Positions 20,246-27,688 of a stretch of 64,000 nt of DNA are shown here, piece by piece. Positions within the stretch are counted from its first letter, which is position 1. Each line of letters opens with the position of its first letter. This DNA comes from Pilibacter termitis (GTDB taxonomy: Bacteria; Bacillota; Bacilli; Lactobacillales; Streptococcaceae), in contig NZ_FUXI01000009.1 of the NCBI RefSeq assembly GCF_900167335.1, positions 31,287 through 95,286 on the forward strand, given 5' to 3'. The position numbers and the translations under genes are program-made. Under the pieces are notes generated by a model, which had not been told where the DNA came from, searched no databases, and worked only from the letters and a program-made list of their open reading frames with translations.

Positions 20246-20902
20246 ATGCCGTTATTATCCAAAGAAAAAACCATGCAGGCACTTCATTTGATGAGTGAAA
20301 TGTTCCCAGACGCAAAAGGTGAACTGTACGCAAACAATCCATTTGAATTACTTGTAGCAGTCACTCTTTCTGCCCAAACAACAGATGTTGCAGTTAATAA
20401 AGTAACCCCCGCACTTTTTGAAGCGTACCCGACACCAGAAAAGTTAGCCACCGCTGATGTTGAGGACATTATGGAGAAAATCAAAACGATAGGTCTTTAC
20501 CGCAACAAAGCAAAAAACATCAAAGCTGCAGCCAAATATTTGGTAGAGGAGTTCAACGGTGAAGTGCCAAAAACACACGAAGAACTGGAACGCTTAGCAG
20601 GTGTAGGCAGGAAAACAGCCAATGTCGTGCTAGGAGATGCTTACGGTATTCCAAGTATCGCAGTTGACACTCACGTTGAACGCATTTCAAAACGGTTGAG
20701 AATTGCCAAGCAAAACGCAAATGTAGTCGAAGTTGAAGAAACATTGATGAAAAAAATCCCAAAAAATCTATGGGTGAAAGCACATCACACAATGATTTTA
20801 TTTGGTCGCTATCATTGTCTTGCTCGTACCCCAAATTGTGCAGAATGTACGCTCATAGAACTTTGTGGAGAAGGAAAGAAACGAATGAGTGAGAAGAAAT
20901 AA
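20246..20902 (+). CDS. nth: Endonuclease III (DNA glycosylase/AP lyase)
   Basis: 218 residues. Helix-hairpin-helix LERLAGVGRKTANVVLG with the catalytic Lys in GVGRKTAN and the catalytic Asp in SIAVDTHVERIS. The C-terminal iron-sulphur loop has spacing C-x6-C-x2-C-x5-C (CLARTPNCAECTLIELC), so the 4Fe-4S cluster is intact. Removes oxidised pyrimidines in base excision repair. Start codon directly follows the dnaD stop. Confidence 0.97.
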   Translation: MPLLSKEKTMQALHLMSEMFPDAKGELYANNPFELLVAVTLSAQTTDVAVNKVTPALFEAYPTPEKLATADVEDIMEKIKTIGLYRNKAKNIKAAAKYLVEEFNGEVPKTHEELERLAGVGRKTANVVLGDAYGIPSIAVDTHVERISKRLRIAKQNANVVEVEETLMKKIPKNLWVKAHHTMILFGRYHCLARTPNCAECTLIELCGEGKKRMSEKK

Positions 20903-20916
20903 AAAAATAATCCAAA

Positions 20917-20957
20917 AAAACAGATTGCCATACTTTGATATGCAACAATCTGTTTTT
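20917..20957 (+). terminator. Terminator after nth
   Basis: ACAGATTG and CAATCTGT stem around an 18-base loop, flanked by A and T runs, so it may work in both directions. Confidence 0.85.
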
Positions 20958-20980
20958 TTACTATCGCCCCATGAAACCGC

Positions 20981-21009
20981 TTGATTTTCTGTCTGTTTTA
21001 TTTTAAAAT
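20981..21009 (+). promoter_or_regulatory. Promoter of small-toxin locus, copy 1
   Basis: TTGATT, 17-base spacer, TAAAAT. Identical to the promoter of copy 2 at 21527. Confidence 0.75.
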
Positions 21010-21072
21010 CGAACCATGGAACGAAAGTATTAAAGGACGGTAGCTTAGTACAATCTGAAAGGGGTGGTGCCT

Positions 21073-21159
21073 ATGGGAAATTTCTCAAGCACTCAGATCC
21101 TAACGAAAGGAAAAGCTAACGGGTACAGAAAAAAACTCAAACTTATCCCAAATTGCTAG
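21073..21159 (+). CDS. Leader peptide of toxin locus copy 1, rewritten by MITE insertion
   Basis: ATG with AAAGGGG about 8 bases upstream. The first 16 codons match the copy 2 leader (MGNFSSTQIL), but the frame then runs into the inserted family B element and ends at TAG inside it, giving 28 residues in place of 21. No known function; possibly a translational leader whose coupling to the toxin is lost here. Confidence 0.45.
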   Translation: MGNFSSTQILTKGKANGYRKKLKLIPNC

Positions 21160-21275
21160 TTTTCCGTTTTTCTTCGTCAATCTCCTCAGCCTATGAACCA
21201 CATAGCCTTCGTCGATTTTCTCGAAAAACGAAAAACTAGCTAATTTGGTATTAAGCGGAGTTTTTAGAGGTACCC
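21121..21275. mobile_element. Family B MITE (copy B2) inserted in toxin locus copy 1
   Basis: 155 bp from GGGTAC to GTACCC, with the right inverted repeat GAGTTTTTAGAGGTACCC intact and the left one degraded. The neighbouring toxin locus copy (21500-21830) lacks it: the empty site reads ggaaaagcAAACtatgatg, and here the flanks read ggaaaagcTAAC and TACtatgatg. That fits a 4-base target duplication (TAAC) with one base lost on the right. Unlike copies B1 and B5 it holds no family A sequence. Confidence 0.88.
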
Positions 21276-21279
21276 TACT

Positions 21280-21387
21280 ATGATGACAACAGCTGAAGCT
21301 CTGCAACTCATGCTCGCATTTGGAGCGTTTGTTGTGGCGTTGCTTAGCTTTGTCGTTGCTCTTATTGATCGCAATAAGAAGCAATAA
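21280..21387 (+). CDS. Holin-like small hydrophobic toxin, copy 1 (leader interrupted)
   Basis: 35 residues with one hydrophobic helix (LMLAFGAFVVALLSFVVALI) and a charged end DRNKKQ, the pattern of the putative holin-like toxin (Hol_Tox) family of type I toxins. The coding part is identical in protein to copy 2. The MITE separates it from its own ribosome site (GAAAGGAAAAG); the MITE end supplies AGAGG 9 bases before the ATG, so weak translation is still possible. Probably impaired. Confidence 0.65.
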   Translation: MMTTAEALQLMLAFGAFVVALLSFVVALIDRNKKQ

Positions 21388-21390
21388 AAA

Positions 21391-21431
21391 AATAGACCGT
21401 CTTACTTTGGCTGGTAAACGGTCTATTTTTT
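21391..21431. terminator. Shared bidirectional terminator, toxin locus copy 1
   Basis: AATAGACCGT and ACGGTCTATT form a 10-bp stem with an A run on the left and a T run on the right, suited to ending the toxin mRNA and the converging antisense RNA. Confidence 0.8.
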
Positions 21432-21472
21432 AGACAAATACAAGCTACCGATTCTTTAAATCGGTCGTTCCT
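21391..21472 (-). ncRNA. Candidate antisense antitoxin RNA, copy 1
   Basis: Reverse strand: TATAAT at 21479-21484, a 5' hairpin ACCGATT/AATCGGT (about 21447-21466) and the shared terminator. The -35 region (TTAATT) is poorer than in copy 2 because the duplication junction falls there. By analogy with convergent type I loci such as par of pAD1. Confidence 0.4.
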
Positions 21473-21526
21473 ACTTTTATTATATACTGAATCTCAAAAA
21501 AATTAAGCACTTCCCAATGAAACCGC

Positions 21527-21555
21527 TTGATTTTCTGTCTGTTTTATTTTAAAAT
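21527..21555 (+). promoter_or_regulatory. Promoter of small-toxin locus, copy 2
   Basis: TTGATT, 17-base spacer, TAAAAT; transcription would begin near 21563. Confidence 0.78.
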
Positions 21556-21618
21556 CGAACCATGGAACGAAAGTATTAAAGGACGGTAGCTTAGTACAAT
21601 CTGAAAGGGGTGGTGCCT

Positions 21619-21684
21619 ATGGGAAATTTCTCAAGCACTCAGATCCTAATGAAAGGAAAAGCAAACTATGATGACAACAGCTGA
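21619..21684 (+). CDS. Leader peptide of toxin locus copy 2
   Basis: 21 residues (starts MGNFSSTQIL). ATG follows AAAGGGGTGGTGCCT. The frame overlaps the first 17 bases of the toxin gene in another frame, a layout suited to translational coupling or interference. Conserved start and ribosome site in copy 1 until the MITE. Not recognised. Confidence 0.45.
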   Translation: MGNFSSTQILMKGKANYDDNS

Positions 21685-21775
21685 AGCTCTGCAACTCATG
21701 CTCGCATTTGGAGCATTTGTTGTAGCGTTGCTTAGCTTTGTCGTTGCTCTTATTGATCGCAATAAGAAGCAATAA
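21668..21775 (+). CDS. Holin-like small hydrophobic toxin, copy 2 (intact)
   Basis: 35 residues: MMTTAEALQ, one membrane-spanning helix (about 10-29) and a basic tail DRNKKQ. Ribosome site GAAAGGA lies 12 bases upstream within the leader frame. Matches the putative holin-like toxin (Hol_Tox) type in length and layout. Terminator follows the stop after one base, and a promoter on the opposite strand points towards it. Inference: the toxin of a type I toxin-antitoxin pair; membrane-active. Confidence 0.75.
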   Translation: MMTTAEALQLMLAFGAFVVALLSFVVALIDRNKKQ

Positions 21776-21776
21776 A

Positions 21777-21816
21777 AATAGACCGTCTTACTTTAGCAGG
21801 TAACGGTCTATTTTTT
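21777..21816. terminator. Shared bidirectional terminator, toxin locus copy 2
   Basis: AATAGACCGT and ACGGTCTATT stem with flanking A and T runs. Confidence 0.8.
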
Positions 21817-21860
21817 AGACTTAAAAACAAGCTACCGATTCTTTAAATCGGTCGTTCCTT
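21777..21860 (-). ncRNA. Candidate antisense antitoxin RNA, copy 2
   Basis: Promoter on the minus strand at 21867-21894 (TTGACT, 16-base spacer, TATAAT), a hairpin ACCGATT/AATCGGT and the shared terminator define an RNA of about 85 bases that converges on the toxin mRNA. Antitoxin role inferred from layout only. Confidence 0.55.
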
Positions 21861-21866
21861 ACTTTT

Positions 21867-21894
21867 ATTATATACCGAATGTGGAAGAAGTCAA
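21867..21894 (-). promoter_or_regulatory. Antisense RNA promoter, copy 2
   Basis: On the minus strand TTGACT, 16 bases, TATAAT; clearly better than the matching region of copy 1. Confidence 0.65.
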
Positions 21895-22006
21895 CTATAA
21901 AAAGTTAGATTTCTTTTTTATTTTCTCATATGGCGATGTCTATATTTCCCGTTGATTTTTTCTGTGTAAAATCATTCAGTTTTTTATAATTTCTAGAAAT
22001 TTATAA

Positions 22007-22021
22007 ATGGAAACGCTTTAT
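22007..22021 (+). promoter_or_regulatory. Candidate cre site upstream of lipoprotein/WxL genes
   Basis: ATGGAAACGCTTTAT fits the cre consensus WTGNAANCGNWNNCW with one mismatch. It lies about 17 bases past a TATAAT (21985-21990). The rest of 21895-22213 is AT-rich and shows no other gene. Confidence 0.5.
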
Positions 22022-22213
22022 TTGTTCTTTTTTTTGAAATAGAGGAAAAAATAGTGTGTGTTTTTAACTTAGGGTTTATGATTGTATATGAACCTGTAAG
22101 ATAGGCAAGTTATCTAGTGTAATTTGTCTATGGACTAAGTGATGTTCAAATTGCCAAGGAAGACTAGAGATTTTTGGACAAATAAAATAAATCAAGAGGA
22201 GAAAATAAGGGGA

Positions 22214-22930
22214 ATGACTCGATTAAACAATACTACTCGTCTTGGAGCTGTCGTGTTGGGCGTGATGATGCTTTTTTCACTTTCTGCCTGTGGTGGAGAG
22301 AAAAAAAGTGAAGATACAGCAAAAAGTGAGCAGAAAACAGAAAAGGCAACGGACTACTTAGGAGAAGCAGAGGTTTCGGAGTACAAGGGTGAGAAAATTA
22401 CATGGGGGTTACCGACTTTAGAGGGTACCCAAAGCAATTATCAAGATAAGTTTTCTCAATTTGTTTACGCTAGAATGGTGAACTCTTCGACAAAAGAAGT
22501 AACCAAGCATGGCACGAAATATGATGAAATCGTCGCAAAAATGGGGGAGCCTGAAGAAAAGCAGGCAGATGATTTCGTAAGTCCTAAAGGCTTTGTAGCC
22601 GTCTGGGGCGATGGATATACAAAGGTTAAAATTTATTTTGATGACAACGGAGAAACGGATATTATGATGCAGTATGCTGATTATCCAAAAGATCATTGGA
22701 GCAAAAATAAATGGCTGACCGATTTTGACAAGAGTGTCAAACTAGTACAAGAAGGAAAGGGTGGGACAAAAAGCGAGGAGCTAATCAAAAAATTCGGCAA
22801 GGCAAGTAGTGGCAAACTTGAAAATGGCGAAGGAACGCTTATCTGGGTGAATGACAAACTCAAGTGTGCGATAAGGATCGGATTTTTAGAAGATCATGCA
22901 CAAAATATCGAAGTAGGGCAACTAGGATAA
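22214..22930 (+). CDS. Lipoprotein with two SmpA/OmlA (BLIP)-like modules
   Basis: 238 residues from ATG 22214, which puts a normal lipoprotein signal peptide at the start (LGAVVLGVMMLFSLSACGG, lipobox LSAC); an in-frame ATG at 22142 would add 24 charged residues and has no ribosome site, whereas GAGGAG lies 12 bases before 22214. A Lys/Glu/Thr-rich linker follows. The rest has two related modules containing TKYDEIVAKMGEPEE and KSEELIKKFGKASSG, each with a later VxIxF/IRIGF strand, the look of SmpA/OmlA-type folds (DUF3862-like). Extracellular, membrane-anchored after Lgt processing. Function unknown; probably cotranscribed with the WxL protein 45 bases downstream. Confidence 0.75.
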   Translation: MTRLNNTTRLGAVVLGVMMLFSLSACGGEKKSEDTAKSEQKTEKATDYLGEAEVSEYKGEKITWGLPTLEGTQSNYQDKFSQFVYARMVNSSTKEVTKHGTKYDEIVAKMGEPEEKQADDFVSPKGFVAVWGDGYTKVKIYFDDNGETDIMMQYADYPKDHWSKNKWLTDFDKSVKLVQEGKGGTKSEELIKKFGKASSGKLENGEGTLIWVNDKLKCAIRIGFLEDHAQNIEVGQLG

Positions 22931-22975
22931 GTAATATATAATAGAAAAAATAGTTGTTAGAAAGTGGGGCTGGAA

Positions 22976-25900
22976 ATGAGGAAAAAATTGATACATCAAA
23001 GGAAATTAAAGTTTTTAAAAAAAGAGAGAGGCATGAAAAATAAAATATTACTGCCAATATCTCTGCTATTAACATTTGCACTTTTTTTCATAGTGCGAAC
23101 TGATAACGTAGAGGCGGCATTTGAAATTAAGTATAGTGAACAGACAGAAAGTGTACTGTCTAATCGTGGTAAAGTTGGTACTACTGAGGCATTTGGAGGT
23201 TCGACCTATGATTCCTACTATTTAAAGATGCTTATGTATAGTTTTGATAAATTGCCTACCTCAGATAGTAGTAAGAGAAGAGCGGATATTAGTCGTGGTA
23301 GTGCGGGAAGTACTATTTACATGAATTATCTATATAAGAGTACGGAACCCATCCAGATAGAATTAAGATTGGATGAGCAAAATTCTAGAGAAAACACTGA
23401 TAATGGTAGTAGTAGTTATCGTACTACAACAGGGAAATACAAAGTGTGGCGAACGCTTCCTAATACTAACGATGTGTGGACAAAAATCGAAATTCCCATT
23501 GACTTCCATGATTTTGAAATATCAGCAGGAAGACCATACCAATTTCCTTTTAGAGTAACAGCAAAATATGGTGGACCAGGGCAAATTGATGTTTTACGTG
23601 TAAAATTGACTGGCTTAACGAGTAATACAACATCTACTAAATCAACGCGTATAGGTGTTTTTGACAGAACTGACAATACTATGGAACGATCTTCCAATAG
23701 AGAATTGAAGTTCATGCATTTAGGGAAAGCTAATAGTAATTTTGGAATTGAGGTGGATTATGAAGTAAGGGATAAACAAACGCTTAATCCTAAAATTCCA
23801 GTTCGTATAGTTTTACCGGAGCACTTGACTGCTAGTCAGAATAACAATGTTATATGGGGGAATACTTTCACTTTCTCTCCAGAAGCCTTGTATTATGATC
23901 AAGATCCTAATATGGATAATGCTTCACAGTATGATAGAGAGAGGTATTTAAAATCAGCAAACCTTTTTAAAACTCAGTTTGAAATTGAACGAACTTTGAA
24001 AGGAAATCAAACGGGGACTAAATTTGAGAACGAATCGTGGAATGAACTTTCGTATAGAATGGTGCCCGGCACTCTAAAATCATGGTTATATGACGGCTTG
24101 GGACGAAGACTTGAAACGGATTATACAGTCGAAGGAGCTGGCGGGAGTTTGACGACCCAGACAATGGCGAACGTTGATGTTAATGGTTATGCGGAAGCGA
24201 TGCGGTGGGAAACGATTGCTGGGAAAGATGGTAGTCGTAGTTCACAAATTAATTTCTCTTTTAAAACAAATGCAAACGTGCAACTAGTTGGAGAATTAAC
24301 GGGTGACCCAATTCCTGGTGTTGAATTTGAAGCATTTTTGGATTCAGATGGTTTTTATTCATGTGGAAAATTTACAACAGGGGCAGACGGGAAGTTTTCG
24401 ATTCCTCAAGACCGAGGATTACAACTAAATGGCTTGGTGTACTTTGAAATGAAAACAAGTTTATCAGGTTACGCTCCGTTCCCTAATATGGTGTCAGGTT
24501 ATACTACTAATGGTAGTACCATTGTTTTAAAATTGAAAGAAACATCTGCAAATGTAAAGATAAATCCATTAACGGATGACCAAACGAGCAACAGCTCACT
24601 TTTTGCAGACGGTTCAGTACTTCCAGGAGCCTCACTTCGAGCATTCCGTTCAAGTGATAATACAGCGACATGGAATCAGATTATGGCAGCTAAACAGTTT
24701 AATACGAATACTTGGCAAACACCAAATGTCAACCCTCGTTTTAAATCTGGTGAAATTGTTAGAGTGGATATTACAGCTACACCGTCTGGTGTATCAGGAG
24801 CGGGGACGAGTGTTTCGACAGTTGTAAAAGACGTTACCGCACCAACAGCGACGAAACTCCAGTACCACCTCTACCGTCCAGACCAAGTGCCAACCAATCT
24901 GCTGTATGCTTTGACCAATATCCGAGATGAATTTAACATCAAAGATAGCAATCAAAACTTTACTGCTAGGTGGGTTAACCCGATAGATGAGACGAACTTG
25001 AAAACTGCGGTAGGGACAGCTCTTGACGGCACAGTTTTACCATTTGACGTAGTGCTTGCCGACGAAGCAGGGAATGAGCGAACGATTTCCACTGAGTTAA
25101 TGGTGCATAATATACCACTTACTCAAATGATTCCTAGCATTGAGCTACAAACCGACCAAATGCAAACATGGAACATGGATCAGCTCAAACAAGAAATCGT
25201 CACACGTGCGAACCCTGTGATAAAAGTGTATATTAACGGTCAGGAAAAAATCGTTGACAACAAATATATCGAATTTGACAATATGGACGGACTTGACCCA
25301 ATGTCACTAGACAAAGGTGGTTCCCCACGTGGTTCTTACAAACCAACAGCTCACATTAAAGGGAGCAATATCGGAACGAGTATGGACATTCCACTTCAAT
25401 TTGACGTATTCGTTAAAAATATGTTTGCCGACATTCTCGTAAAATTTGAAGATAAAAACGGTCAAACACTCGAGCCTACGGTTCGCTTGACAGAGCAAAT
25501 TGGTTCTACCGTTGACCTTAGTACGAAGCAAGCAGTACATGATGCGGTCAACAAAATCATTGCTCGCCACTACTACTTGCCAGTCCACCCTGCAAATGAA
25601 ACAGCAGTTGTGGTAACAGGTACAGGTGCAATCGTAACTTACGTGTTCGAGGGAACACTGCAAATTCTCTCTTCACCAACGACGATTGACTTCGGTACAA
25701 GCGAATTACCAAGTACGAACAAGAAGATAGATGCACAAAGTTATGATAAGGTGCTAGACATTTGGGACAACCGTCACAACCGTAGTTCATGGAAATTGAC
25801 GTTTGAACTATTGCAACCATTCGAGGACAGCAACAACAAGATTTACCCTTGGAGTTTGCACTATGTCAATACAAGCAACCAAGACATCACCATTAGCCCT

Positions 25901-26083
25901 GCAACAGGTAGTGTTCTACTTCACAGCGAAAGTAACCTCGCTAGTAGCAACAAAAACAACTGGCGACTATCAGATGATTGGACGAACAAAAAAGGATTCT
26001 ACCTTGATGTTCCGCAAAAATCAACCAGCCAGACTGGAGGCTACCAAGCAGTAGTTGAATGGCGACTTGTCGATGGCCCTTAA
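22976..26083 (+). CDS. WxL-domain cell-surface protein
   Basis: 1035 residues from ATG 22976 (AGAAAGTGGG 7 bases upstream); a later ATG at 23033 would give a shorter signal peptide. Signal helix NKILLPISLLLTFALFFIV with likely cleavage near VEA-AFE. A large N-terminal beta region, a SpaA/Cna-B-like module (about 430-505, GVEFEAFLDSDG then TTGADGKFSIP), Ig-like bacterial modules and a MucBP-like module (about 810-885, VKFEDKNGQTLEP). The C-terminal WxL domain (about 890-1035) has both motifs: WKL in SSWKLTFEL and WRL in the final VEWRLVDGP. WxL domains bind peptidoglycan non-covalently. No WxL operon partner (DUF916 protein) is adjacent. Nothing LPXTG-like at the end. Confidence 0.88.
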   Translation: MRKKLIHQRKLKFLKKERGMKNKILLPISLLLTFALFFIVRTDNVEAAFEIKYSEQTESVLSNRGKVGTTEAFGGSTYDSYYLKMLMYSFDKLPTSDSSKRRADISRGSAGSTIYMNYLYKSTEPIQIELRLDEQNSRENTDNGSSSYRTTTGKYKVWRTLPNTNDVWTKIEIPIDFHDFEISAGRPYQFPFRVTAKYGGPGQIDVLRVKLTGLTSNTTSTKSTRIGVFDRTDNTMERSSNRELKFMHLGKANSNFGIEVDYEVRDKQTLNPKIPVRIVLPEHLTASQNNNVIWGNTFTFSPEALYYDQDPNMDNASQYDRERYLKSANLFKTQFEIERTLKGNQTGTKFENESWNELSYRMVPGTLKSWLYDGLGRRLETDYTVEGAGGSLTTQTMANVDVNGYAEAMRWETIAGKDGSRSSQINFSFKTNANVQLVGELTGDPIPGVEFEAFLDSDGFYSCGKFTTGADGKFSIPQDRGLQLNGLVYFEMKTSLSGYAPFPNMVSGYTTNGSTIVLKLKETSANVKINPLTDDQTSNSSLFADGSVLPGASLRAFRSSDNTATWNQIMAAKQFNTNTWQTPNVNPRFKSGEIVRVDITATPSGVSGAGTSVSTVVKDVTAPTATKLQYHLYRPDQVPTNLLYALTNIRDEFNIKDSNQNFTARWVNPIDETNLKTAVGTALDGTVLPFDVVLADEAGNERTISTELMVHNIPLTQMIPSIELQTDQMQTWNMDQLKQEIVTRANPVIKVYINGQEKIVDNKYIEFDNMDGLDPMSLDKGGSPRGSYKPTAHIKGSNIGTSMDIPLQFDVFVKNMFADILVKFEDKNGQTLEPTVRLTEQIGSTVDLSTKQAVHDAVNKIIARHYYLPVHPANETAVVVTGTGAIVTYVFEGTLQILSSPTTIDFGTSELPSTNKKIDAQSYDKVLDIWDNRHNRSSWKLTFELLQPFEDSNNKIYPWSLHYVNTSNQDITISPATGSVLLHSESNLASSNKNNWRLSDDWTNKKGFYLDVPQKSTSQTGGYQAVVEWRLVDGP

Positions 26084-26090
26084 AATTTTG

Positions 26091-26119
26091 AGACACCCGT
26101 TTGGGTGTCTTTTTTTTTT
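26091..26119 (+). terminator. Terminator after WxL gene
   Basis: AGACACCC-gttt-GGGTGTCT followed by ten T residues. Confidence 0.92.
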
Positions 26120-26167
26120 GGGGGGATATTTTTGCCTTTCTTTTTTTTATTTTTTTCAGTCAACATA

Positions 26168-26199
26168 AAAAGACAACTCCATTTTTGAAATTGTCTTTT
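26168..26199. terminator. Bidirectional terminator ending the minus-strand toxin-antitoxin array
   Basis: AAAAGACAA and TTGTCTTTT stem. The same hairpin sequence recurs, slightly changed, at about 26803-26832 and 27643-27672, where it ends the other cassettes. Confidence 0.75.
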
Positions 26200-26205
26200 C
26201 TTTCG

Positions 26206-26508
26206 TTATTCTGCGATTAAATGCTCAAACCAATTTTCGTGTTGATGAAAAATCCGAGCGATAAAAACTGTTTCTTTAAAATCAATATAAAAAATTAAAT
26301 ATCTCCACTGTATCTTTTTCCTAAATGGTTCTCTATCTGGAATTAAGGGAGTTAATCAAGGATTTGTTGTTATTTTTTCAAAGGCGGCATCAATTTCATG
26401 TTCAAATCTACGAACAACTTGATTAGACTTTGTTTGGTGGTATAAAAAATCTTTTAAATGCTCTAAATCTTCCGTTGCCTCTGAAGAGATAATTAACTAC
26501 TTACTCAT
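26206..26508 (-). pseudogene. Decayed RelE/ParE-type toxin
   Basis: Reading the minus strand from ATG 26508, the frame starts overlapping the antitoxin end and ends at TAA 26206, 100 sense positions, but is broken by TAG at codon 4 and by TGA midway (after FEKITTNP). The rest reads as a RelE/ParE toxin: ATEDLEHLKDFLYHQ near the start and RYLIFYIDFKETVFIARIFH with a final NWFEHL, the typical C-terminal strands. Two separate stops make it non-functional unless recoded. The upstream antitoxin gene is intact. Confidence 0.82.
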
Positions 26509-26719
26509 ATTCTTTCCCCCACAACTTATCTCGTACATCTTCCCACTTGCTAACATTTCCATTGATTAAGGAAATTAAAGGTTTCTGTAATTCTTGCGAT
26601 AAACGCAATTCAGCTTTTAAACGCTTGTTTTCTTGCTCCATTGAATCATACTCTTTTTTTGAAAGGACAACAATTTCTCTATCTTGAATATTTCCGTCTA
26701 ATCTAATTGCTTGTGGCAT
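26501..26719 (-). CDS. Antitoxin of a RelE/ParE-type pair (toxin decayed)
   Basis: 72 residues from ATG 26719, with AAAGGGG 8 bases upstream; an earlier GTG is unlikely. N-terminal MPQAIRLDGNI-REIVVLSKKEYD, then a charged coiled-coil helix (MEQENKRLKAELRLSQELQ) and a C-terminal KWEDVRDKLWGKEYE. It shares its plan and several motifs with the gene at 28529. Stop overlaps the toxin start by 8 bases, typical for toxin-antitoxin pairs. DNA-binding antitoxin role inferred. Confidence 0.65.
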   Translation of the reverse strand: MPQAIRLDGNIQDREIVVLSKKEYDSMEQENKRLKAELRLSQELQKPLISLINGNVSKWEDVRDKLWGKEYE

Positions 26720-26747
26720 GATAAACACCCCTTTCTTATCTTTTTCT

Positions 26748-26841
26748 ACCTTGATTATAACATGGTTTTGATGATATTTTAATCAGGAGAAGCGAGAAAA
26801 AACAACTCCAATTTTGAAATTGTCTTTTCTTTCGTTATTCT
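26748..26841 (-). repeat. Cassette boundary repeat R1 (promoter plus terminator)
   Basis: Direct repeat shared with 27593-27688 and, in part, 28375-28420. Read on the minus strand it joins the terminator hairpin of the upstream cassette (TTGTCTTTT arm) to a promoter (TTAAAA, 17 bases, TATAAT) for the next one. Confidence 0.7.
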
Positions 26842-26853
26842 AATTAAGCTATT

Positions 26854-27252
26854 TTAGTTGTTTTCATCAAGTTCGCTATTTAATATTCTTTTTGCTTTCA
26901 GTAGAAATTCTTCGTAAGTAGGCAACCAAATTTTTATAGTGTACCATTCGTCCTCATAGTCAATTACACCGTAAGCATGAGCTAAATCATTTCTATTCAA
27001 ACGAATAGAATTAAAATTGACTTCATCTGAAAATCTACTCTTAAAGTCATCTGATAATTTTGATTGTGTTAGTTCTTGTATTTGAAACAATGGCATATCT
27101 AAAGCATAACGAAAAGCATAATCACTTTCATATAATTTCATATCACCTTTGAATCGTTCAATCATTTCACTAATCTCAGAGATATAACGCAACATAGTAT
27201 TTATTACTTCTACATCATTGTCAAAATCCCAATACAATTTTCTATTTCTCAT
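26854..27252 (-). CDS. hepT: HepT-like HEPN RNase toxin, pair 1
   Basis: 132 residues. The HEPN catalytic motif RX4HXY is present as R87-NDLA-H92-A-Y94 (RNDLAHAY). All-helical family that cleaves RNA (tRNA ends in the studied Shewanella pair). The start ATG 27252 overlaps the end of the MNT gene by 11 bases, so antitoxin is made first. In the studied system the partner MntA blocks HepT by attaching AMP groups to the Tyr of this motif, and that Tyr is present here. Confidence 0.85.
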   Translation of the reverse strand: MRNRKLYWDFDNDVEVINTMLRYISEISEMIERFKGDMKLYESDYAFRYALDMPLFQIQELTQSKLSDDFKSRFSDEVNFNSIRLNRNDLAHAYGVIDYEDEWYTIKIWLPTYEEFLLKAKRILNSELDENN

Positions 27253-27562
27253 AAATCAACACCTTATCATGTTCAACACGACCTATAAATAATGGTAAAT
27301 GTTCTCTGTTTTTTTCATGATTTAAACTTTCTAAAGTAATAATATCCGTTTCAAGACCAAGAGTTTTTTCTAATTCCTCTTGAAACTCATACTTCACAAA
27401 ACCTATCACTTTTGAGCCTTTTTTCTGATATAAAATATCAACATCACTTTCACTATCTGCTTGCCCTTTTGCATAAGAACCAAAAATATATATTTTTGGA
27501 ACTTCATATTTTTCCGCAATAGGTCTTACTTTTTCCTTAATTTCCTCTATTGTATAAACCAT
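27242..27562 (-). CDS. mntA: MntA-like nucleotidyltransferase antitoxin, pair 1
   Basis: 106 residues. The minimal nucleotidyltransferase motif GSX10DXD is exact: G28-S29, D40 and D42 (GSYAKGQADSESDVD). Begins MVYTIEEIKEKV, as does the second MntA gene at 28344, and its upstream 55 bases are almost the same, so the two pairs are related by duplication or cassette exchange. Neutralises HepT by AMPylation in the studied system. Operon order antitoxin-toxin, minus strand. Confidence 0.87.
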   Translation of the reverse strand: MVYTIEEIKEKVRPIAEKYEVPKIYIFGSYAKGQADSESDVDILYQKKGSKVIGFVKYEFQEELEKTLGLETDIITLESLNHEKNREHLPLFIGRVEHDKVLIYEK

Positions 27563-27592
27563 GATTTTTCACTTCCTTTGCTTTTAGTTCTT

Positions 27593-27688
27593 ACCTTGAT
27601 TATAACATGGTTTTGATGATATTTTAAGCAGGAGAAGCGAGAAAAAACAACTTCATTTTTGAAATTGTTTTTTCCGTTAATTATTCTT
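27593..27688 (-). repeat. Cassette boundary repeat R2 (promoter plus terminator)
   Basis: Near copy of R1, with TATAAT on the minus strand at about 27598-27603 and the hairpin remnant TTGTTTTTT at its right end. Joins pair 2's terminator to pair 1's promoter. Confidence 0.7.

Noticed and set aside
21100..21384. Minus-strand 94-codon frame
   Set aside because: Made of the MITE and the complement of the toxin gene; no start signal.
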